Shown: piece by piece, positions 57,246 to 64,000 of the stretch
How the letters are laid out: the number at the start of each line of letters is the position of its first letter
Position numbering within the stretch: position 1 is the first letter of the stretch
Assembly (NCBI GenBank): GCA_035236585.1
Contig: CP141130.1
Location: 29,337,501 to 29,401,500, forward strand
From: Warburgia ugandensis
Lineage: Eukaryota; Streptophyta; Magnoliopsida; Canellales; Canellaceae
Direction: 5' to 3'
DNA length: 64,000 nucleotides
Position numbers and translations under genes: made by a program
The notes under the pieces: generated by a model
The model's input: only the letters and a program-made list of their open reading frames with translations
What the model was told of the DNA's origin: nothing
Databases searched by the model: none

Positions 57246-58670
57246 AACACTACAATCCTAGCCTCCAAAGTCAGAGAGCTAACTTGTAATTAACAAATTT
57301 CTAATCTAGGTGTAACATCCTTCACACTTATTTTTTATTCTATAACATGATATTGAATCCCAATCGATCTATTAAGTTTACATGCATTGTTGGGAAGCAA
57401 ATAGTCATTGACAAAGTGCAGATGGGGCCATCATCCCCTCAAATCATGTTGGATTAAAATATTCTCACAACATCTTTATACATAAGTCTTTCTAATTAAA
57501 AGAAATGTTAAGATGAGGTCTAACAAACGAATCTTCAAGTTATAATCCATGAAAGTCATGGTAGATGCAGATCATCTCTTAAATAATATATATGGTGTAA
57601 AAACTCTTTGTAATAAAGCACACATTATCACTTGTTGTGTAGAAGCACCAACTCTTCATTAGAATTTCACCATCCTCAAATATATGACAATGAACCTTAT
57701 TAATAAATTCTTCACAGCTATTAGAGGACTTTGAACGTCCTTCTACATAATTACTTCTCTTTCTTTTAGTTGTTTATAGGAGCAAGAATATCATCATCAT
57801 CATCATCATCAACTTCAACAATCTCATCCTGATTCTACTCTTCTCTAGATGAAGAACCTAAGAGACATCTTCATGGGTTTCATGTTTGAAGCATTTCTCA
57901 ATCTATGAGGTTTGTGAGGTTTCAGTTGGACTTCTAAAGGGAAATGAAAATGGCATGATCTAATGGGTTTTGGGAAGGTTTGGATGGTGGTTTTTAGAAT
58001 TTATATGGAGAAATCAAGGCTTTCAAGTTTTGGGGAAAGATGGAGCCTCAAGAGAGCCCCTAGGGCAATATGCTAAATACCCTAAAATGATCACAAAATC
58101 CTTTTATACAAACTCCTGTTAGTAATTTAGTCAACTAAAATAGAATTTTTAGTCAACTGAAATCATATCGAAAGCCACTTCAAAATTGTCTACTGGATTA
58201 TTCTTGAGGAATAGTCAACTAAATTTGTGAAAGAGAAAAAAATCATGACATTTGGAATTTTAGTTAATTAAAATTGATGATAGTTGACTACATGAAAGTA
58301 GTAACATTTGGACATTTTTTTAAGTTCAAATATTAATACAGTAGCTGACTAGATGTGAAGCTATTTTCAAACCCAAACATTTTGATAAAACAAGATAATT
58401 AAAGTAGCGGATAGTTGACTAAATTACTCTAGTAAAACTTTAATATTTTTCTTAGAAAATAATTGCTATAATAGTCAGCTAAATATGAAACTATTTGCAG
58501 AGTTTTTCAAACATGAACTTTTCTTGTAGATCAGTGGACTAAATTTGTCAAATAGTTAACTAAAATAACAAAAAATTATGAAATCTTTAAACAAGTATTT
58601 TTCCAAATCACCAAAATAGATCAATCAAATGAAAAATAACATTTAAGATCAAATATTCATGCTTAATTCC
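57246..58670 (-). mobile_element. Probable LTR/3' region of a copia fossil
   Basis: Non-coding, with many 'tagtcaactaaa' and 'gttgact' words between 58120 and 58560. It lies directly downstream, in minus-strand order, of the copia RNase H end at 58674. A (ATC)n run lies at about 57790-57811. Confidence 0.4.
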
Positions 58671-58673
58671 CTT

Positions 58674-61310
58674 TTAATCATACAAAATCTTTCTTCCACT
58701 AAGGGTTTTTGAAGATGTCAAACAATTGTTGACCCATCCTTGCAAATTCAAGTGCAACTTTTTAAACATGATCTCTAAGAAACTAATATCTAATCTCAAT
58801 GTGTTTGGTCTTTGATTGCTGACTAATTTTTTTAGAAAGATTGATTGCACCATAATTATTACAATAGATGTAAAATTTATCACAATAAACACTATAGTTT
58901 TTAAGTTGTTGTTTCATCAAAGTACTTAAGAACAACAACTACTAGCTAAGATGTATTAATCTTCCATGGTAGGGAGTGCAATATCATTTTGTTTCTTTGA
59001 AAACCATGTAATTAATATAGTACCAAGAACTTGAAATGTCCCATTGGTACATTTTCTATCAATTCTACAACTACCATAATCAACATCAGTGTATGCATTC
59101 AAAGAAAATAAACTATTTTTATCATACTAGAATCCAAGATGAAGTGTATGAACAAGATATTTAAAGATTCTCTTAATAGCAATAAGATGTGATTTCTTAG
59201 GATTAGATTGAAACCTAGCACATGCACACACACTAAATTGAATATCATATCTACTTGTACTAAGATAGAACAGAATCATATTTTAATATTTCTTGATATC
59301 AATAGATTTATGTTTCCCTTCTTTATTAAGTTTCAAAGATGGGCTCATTGATATACTTATTGGCCTTGCATTGGCCATCCCAAAAATTTTGAGTAGTTCT
59401 TTAACATACTTGGCTTGGTTGATTAAAATTCCTTCTTATGTTTGCTTGATTTGGAGTCTGAAAAAAAAGGTTGAGCTCTCCCACCATGCTCATTTCAAAT
59501 TTAGCTTGTATAACCTTGGAAAAGTCCTTGCATCTTGTTAATGGCTTCAAACACAACATCATCAACATAAATTTAAAGTATCAACTTTTTCTTTTTGAAT
59601 ACCATTTTCCTTGAGAAATTTGCTCTGTCTCTCATACCAAGCTCTAGGATCTTCTTTTAGACCATAAATAGCTTTTGAAAGTTTAAAAAGCATGAGCAAG
59701 GAACTCATGATTTTCAAACCATGAGGTTGTTTATCATAAACTTCTTTATTTATAAAACCATTTAGAATGGTATACTTTTGACATCCATTTGATAAAGATT
59801 AACACCTTTAAAACATGTAAATGAATGAAGAACCTAATAGATTCAAGTCTAGCAATAGGTGCAAAAGTGTCATCAAAGTCAATTCCTTCATCTTGTGAGT
59901 ATTCTTGATCCACAAGACTAGCTCTATGCCTAATGATTAAACCAAGTTCATCAAGTTCATTCTTAAATGCCCATTTAGTTCCTATAATAGGATGCTCATG
60001 GGGTCTAGAGACAAGTGTCCAAACACCATTTCTTTCAAATTAGTTTAGTTCTTCTAACATTGCCATAAGCCAATTTATGTCTAAGTGAATCATATCTGGT
60101 TTTGGGCTCAATTTGTGAAAAAATACAACAAATTGACAAACATTCTTAAGATTTGATCTTGTTCTTGCCCTTGTAGATGAATCTTCAATAACTTGACTTA
60201 TTGGATGTCTACATTTACATTTTCAATCTTTTTGCAATTGCTTGTATTGATCTTACTGCTATTGTTCAGAAGTACCATAATCCCTAGTACCATCCTCTCT
60301 CTTGGTGTTGAGCTTCTCCATTTGCAGAGTTAGATCATCCTCATCATCGTCTTCTAAGCCAGGCTGCTTTTCAAAGAAGAAATAGATTCATAAAGAACAA
60401 CATAATGGAATCTTCAATTATAAGTCTTCATATTAAAAACTATATGCTTTGCTATGCAAAGAATAACAAGAAAGATCCCTTCATCATATTTTGCATCAAA
60501 CTTACCAAGGTTACCCTTGCTATTGTTCAAAATGAGATATTTCCAACCAAATGCATGGAAGTAGAAATGTTGAGTTTTCTACCTTTCTAAATCTCAATGG
60601 TGTCTTTTACAAAATAGATCTAATGTTCCATTTATTCAAAACATAGCATGTTGTATTTATAGCTTTTGCCCAAAAGTATTTTAGGAAACCACTTTCACAA
60701 AGCATTCTTGTAACAAGCTCCTCAAGTGATATATTTTTCCTCTCAACAGCTCTATTTTGTTGAGGGTTCTTAAAGGTTAAAAAATTATGGTTAATGCTAT
60801 GATTTTCATACTATTTTTTAAAATAAAAAATTTTGAACTCCACCTTATTATCACTTCTAATTACAAAGATGGAGTAATCATTTTCTTTTTGAAGTCTCTT
60901 GAAAAGTTTTATCTTTTTAATCCAAAAATCTCACTTAACGAAATCTTGAAAATCATCCACAACCACTAATATATATCTAATCCATCAAAGCTTGAAGATT
61001 TTAAGGGATCAAACATATCCAAATACAATATTTTGCAAAGGTCTTTTAGTTGAAACTACTTTCTTTGGTTTGAAAGAAGTCTTTGTTTGCTTGCCCTTTT
61101 GACAAGAATCACAAAGTTTGTCTTTTGTCAAATAACGCTTGAGTTGACCACCTATAAGATCTTTCTTTAAAAGTTTTTCTAAGTAGTCCATATTGGTATG
61201 ACCTAATCTTTTATGCTATAACCAAGAATCTTTTGTCTTGGAAGTAAGACATCTTTCTCTTAATGCAAACATCTCATTCAAATCAAGTACATATAATATA
61301 TATATATAGA
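58674..61310 (-). mobile_element. Ty1/copia pol fossil, minus strand
   Basis: From right to left the minus strand shows a gag-pre-integrase piece at 61009-61191 (KDKLCDSCQKGKQTKTSFK), the reverse-transcriptase motif KLSKAIYGLKEDPRAWYE near 59630-59680, a 'DDIVFEAINKM' stretch near 59530, the RNase H start DVDYGSCRIDRKCTNGT near 59040-59090, and the RNase H end LVSNQRPNTLRLDISFLEIM and LSGRKILY at 58674-58892. Gag and the 5' LTR are not seen. It is broken by many changes and is clearly inactive. Confidence 0.85.
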
Positions 61311-61319
61311 AAATATTAT

Positions 61320-64000
61320 ATACATACCTCTATATTTAGCATGTTTTAGCAGGAGAAATCACTTATATATCGCTAATTAGGGTTAATTTTACTATTTTGC
61401 AGGTTCAGGGTACAAATAAAAAAAATGCATAAAATTGTTAGTTTTACACCTAAAAGAGCAATTTCACCTTTCAAACTACATCATGGGTCACATATGCCAA
61501 TTATGAAGTCCTGAATGTTCAAAATAATCATTGGGTATCATTGTCAAGGTCAGAGCAGTCAAAAACCTCATATACAACTCCTACTTAAATAAGGGTGGTC
61601 ACAAATTCTCAATTCATGCATAATTGCATACATTTCATCACCTTAAGAAGTTCATGAGAAAAGTTCAATTCACATAGAATAGGTTCATATATAATGAAAG
61701 CATCTTAGGAATAAAGAATATTGAGACCCACATGAAGACTTTTTGCTTATTTTCTCTCTCCTACTCAACTAAAGAAACAAGATCAACTAATGATTGGATG
61801 TCTTATCCATGCAAGATAGTGAAGAATACTTGGTCCCATATGAAATATATGAAGATATTTCTAAGGAATCAAGGCCATTTAGTTTAGGGCAATCCAATCC
61901 AATGATGGAGAGAAATTGAAGCTTAAAGAAAAATTAATGTCATAATGTGATCACATCCATTCATGTAAGGGTAAGTATGATCTAAGGGCTAGGAATAAAG
62001 CATTGAAAAGATCAAAACCTAGCCACTTTTTCTATGTATTGAAAAGTCAATCTAAAACCCTAAGGAAAGAAATATCTCAACCTCCCATCTTCATCCAATT
62101 TTCATCTCCTCATAGGGTTTCTAAAAACAAAACATAGACATCCATTTGAATTTCACGCCCACCCCTCTCTTTTAGGACTTTCTAATTTTGAATCTTCTTA
62201 GATTCCACACCTACTTTCCTTTATTTTCTCAACTATTTTCCTTTCTACTTATTCCTTGCCTTCCCATTTGCTTATTTCCTTTTTTTTTCTTCTTCTCAAC
62301 ATCTTCCATTTTCCACCCTAAAATCCCACATAAAAAGGACTCCTTTCCCATTCTTTTCCAATCCCTTTTTTTTTCCTCCCACTTTTATATATGAAAAGCA
62401 CACCCCCCATCAAGCAATTCATTACATTCTAATTTAAGTGGCTTTATCTCAACCATTAAATCAAGACTCACTCTAAAAGCTTATAAATAAAGGTGTTTTG
62501 AATGAGTGAGACCTTTCAACTTTTTCTAAAGTTCAAGGCTAAAGCTAGGAGAAATAGAGGGAGGAAGATCATTCTCACCCAAGCTCCATTCAAGCTTCCA
62601 TGTTCTAATCCTTTGGAGATAAGGGTAGGGTCTAAACCTATTCTAATTCCTTTCTTACTTATTTTTCTTTTTCTTTCTCTTCCATCCACCTTCTTTTAGC
62701 ATGCATTCACTTAGAATTTTAATTAGATAGCTCATGCATAGCATCCATGTTACATTAGTTTGCACGTGTATTTTTTAGTTAGTTTTTCTATAGTTTTTCA
62801 TGCACTTTTATCTCTTATCTTAGCTTTGTAGTTCATGTATAACATCTTAGTTTCTTTCTTCTTAGAATAGCATAAGTGCATTTCCATGTTTCCCTTTCCA
62901 TTAACTTAGTTTTGCATCCATCAAGCACTTAGGATTTTCACACATTTCATCCAATTGGGATGGATGCGTCTTTGTATAGTTTTCACGCATGGTAGATTTT
63001 GTAGTTTCCTTAGGTTGCATTCATGCTAGTTCCATGAGTAAATTTTGTTTCCTTAAGTTATGTTTCACTTGATAGATCATGTTTTTGTAGCATAGATTTC
63101 AATTTAGCATCTTTTCTTTTTATGTTTTAAGCACTTTCCTAAAAGTTAGGTAATTTCTAATTTAGATATTAGTTTTCTTACTTTTTAGTTATAGTAACCT
63201 TTCATTTTTCTTTCCTTAAATATTAGGATTGCTTTAGAATTGCCTTGGGACCATTTTGGAAACTAATTGCATGATAGATTCTTAGATTTAGCACTTTTTT
63301 ATTTTAGAAACATGTACTTCTCTAATTTACAAACTCATGCTTAGCTTAGTTTGACTTTCTAATTTTCGTTGTGTACATTCTAGGATTAATTTAGAAACTC
63401 TATACATGTTAGCTTATTAGATCTAGAATGCATTCCTCATTTAGAAGTCCATGTATAGAATTGTAGTTTCATGCATAATAGTTGCATTTAGATTGCACGC
63501 ATCCCACACTTGCTTATTTTTTATGCATGGAACTTTCGTTGTTAGGATTGCATCCATCTTCCTTTATTTCATCTAACACTCTCACTTTCCTTCACTCTCA
63601 CACAACTTCTTACCATGTTTCTATTTCCATTCACTTTCTATTTTCACGCTACACACACACTTTCTAATTTTATATTTCATGCATCATTCTTCTTTCTAAT
63701 TTCTTTTTATGGAATTTGGAACAAGGAAAAGGAAAAGATTCTTATTTCTTTTTATGAAAATGAGGGTACTTTCTAATTTCTTGAGTAAGGTTGAGGAGAT
63801 ATCCAAAACTAGCCATAAAGTCACCTAGATTCTTAACTAAGGGCTTTACGTTGAAGGGTAAGATTACACCATGTACATATCTCTTACTTCATCTCTTAAG
63901 GTTCGAATAGGTGAGTCCTAATCCAAAGACCACTATTTTTCCTTTTATTCTATTTCTTGTTTAAGATAGGAACCTCTTTCTATGGTTCACCTTATTTTAA
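61320..64000 (+). mobile_element. Ty3-type LTR-like fossil, cut by the window edge
   Basis: It shares its beginning ('tttgcaggttcagggt') with 54775 and its far part (63717-64000) with 4130-4430. TATA-like words are present near 62385 (tttatatatgaaaagc) and 62480 (ttataaataaagg). It is C/T-rich and non-coding, and the right end lies beyond 64000. Confidence 0.5.

Overview
This is a 64 kb piece of plant nuclear DNA, almost certainly from an angiosperm. One intact host gene is visible: a five-exon receptor-like cytoplasmic kinase that reads as the PBS1 orthologue (20190-28429, +). Almost everything else is transposable-element sequence of several classes, many of them nested, plus one decayed host phosphatase gene. 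The lineage cannot be fixed from sequence alone. The AT-rich repeats, tRNA-derived SINEs, RTE and L1 LINEs, hAT and CACTA-like elements and Ty1/Ty3 debris are widespread in flowering plants.

Layout. 1-5.1 kb: Ty3-type LTR fossils with gag/pol debris. 5.1-7.6 kb: a minus-strand non-autonomous LTR element with a tRNA-iMet-type primer site and an unrecognised 178-residue reading frame. 8.4-12.2 kb: LTR-like repeat. 12.4-14.2 kb: a less AT-rich block unlike its surroundings. 15.8-19.9 kb: single-copy-looking spacer with promoter-like patches. 20.2-28.4 kb: the PBS1-like gene, whose 3.1 kb intron 3 holds a SINE and whose 2.9 kb intron 4 holds an antisense RTE-clade LINE. 31.1-31.4 kb: probable L1 scrap. 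32.1-32.9 kb: a POLTERGEIST-type PP2C pseudogene.

32.9-45.0 kb: a composite hAT transposon of 12,116 bp, bounded by a perfect 12-bp terminal inverted repeat and a perfect 8-bp target-site duplication. Its transposase is at the right-hand end. Inside it lies a CACTA-like (Ptta/En/Spm-type) block on the minus strand with a Ulp1-type cysteine protease, set between arrays of palindromic 'TATAGGACGGTTA...TAACCGTCCTATA' repeats. 46.7 kb: a second SINE. 46.9-64 kb: further Ty3-type LTR fossils, an L1 LINE reverse-transcriptase fragment, Ty1/copia LTR and pol fossils, and a long AG microsatellite.

How the parts work together: only the kinase looks functional. Its predicted product keeps the myristoylation/palmitoylation N-terminus, all kinase catalytic motifs and the GDK site that the bacterial protease AvrPphB cuts in Arabidopsis PBS1. 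The five-residue motif that Arabidopsis RPS5 reads (SEMPH) is replaced here by SCKAH. The most striking structural find is the hAT composite with its embedded palindrome arrays and protease-bearing block. All family assignments come from reading translations by eye; no database search was run.
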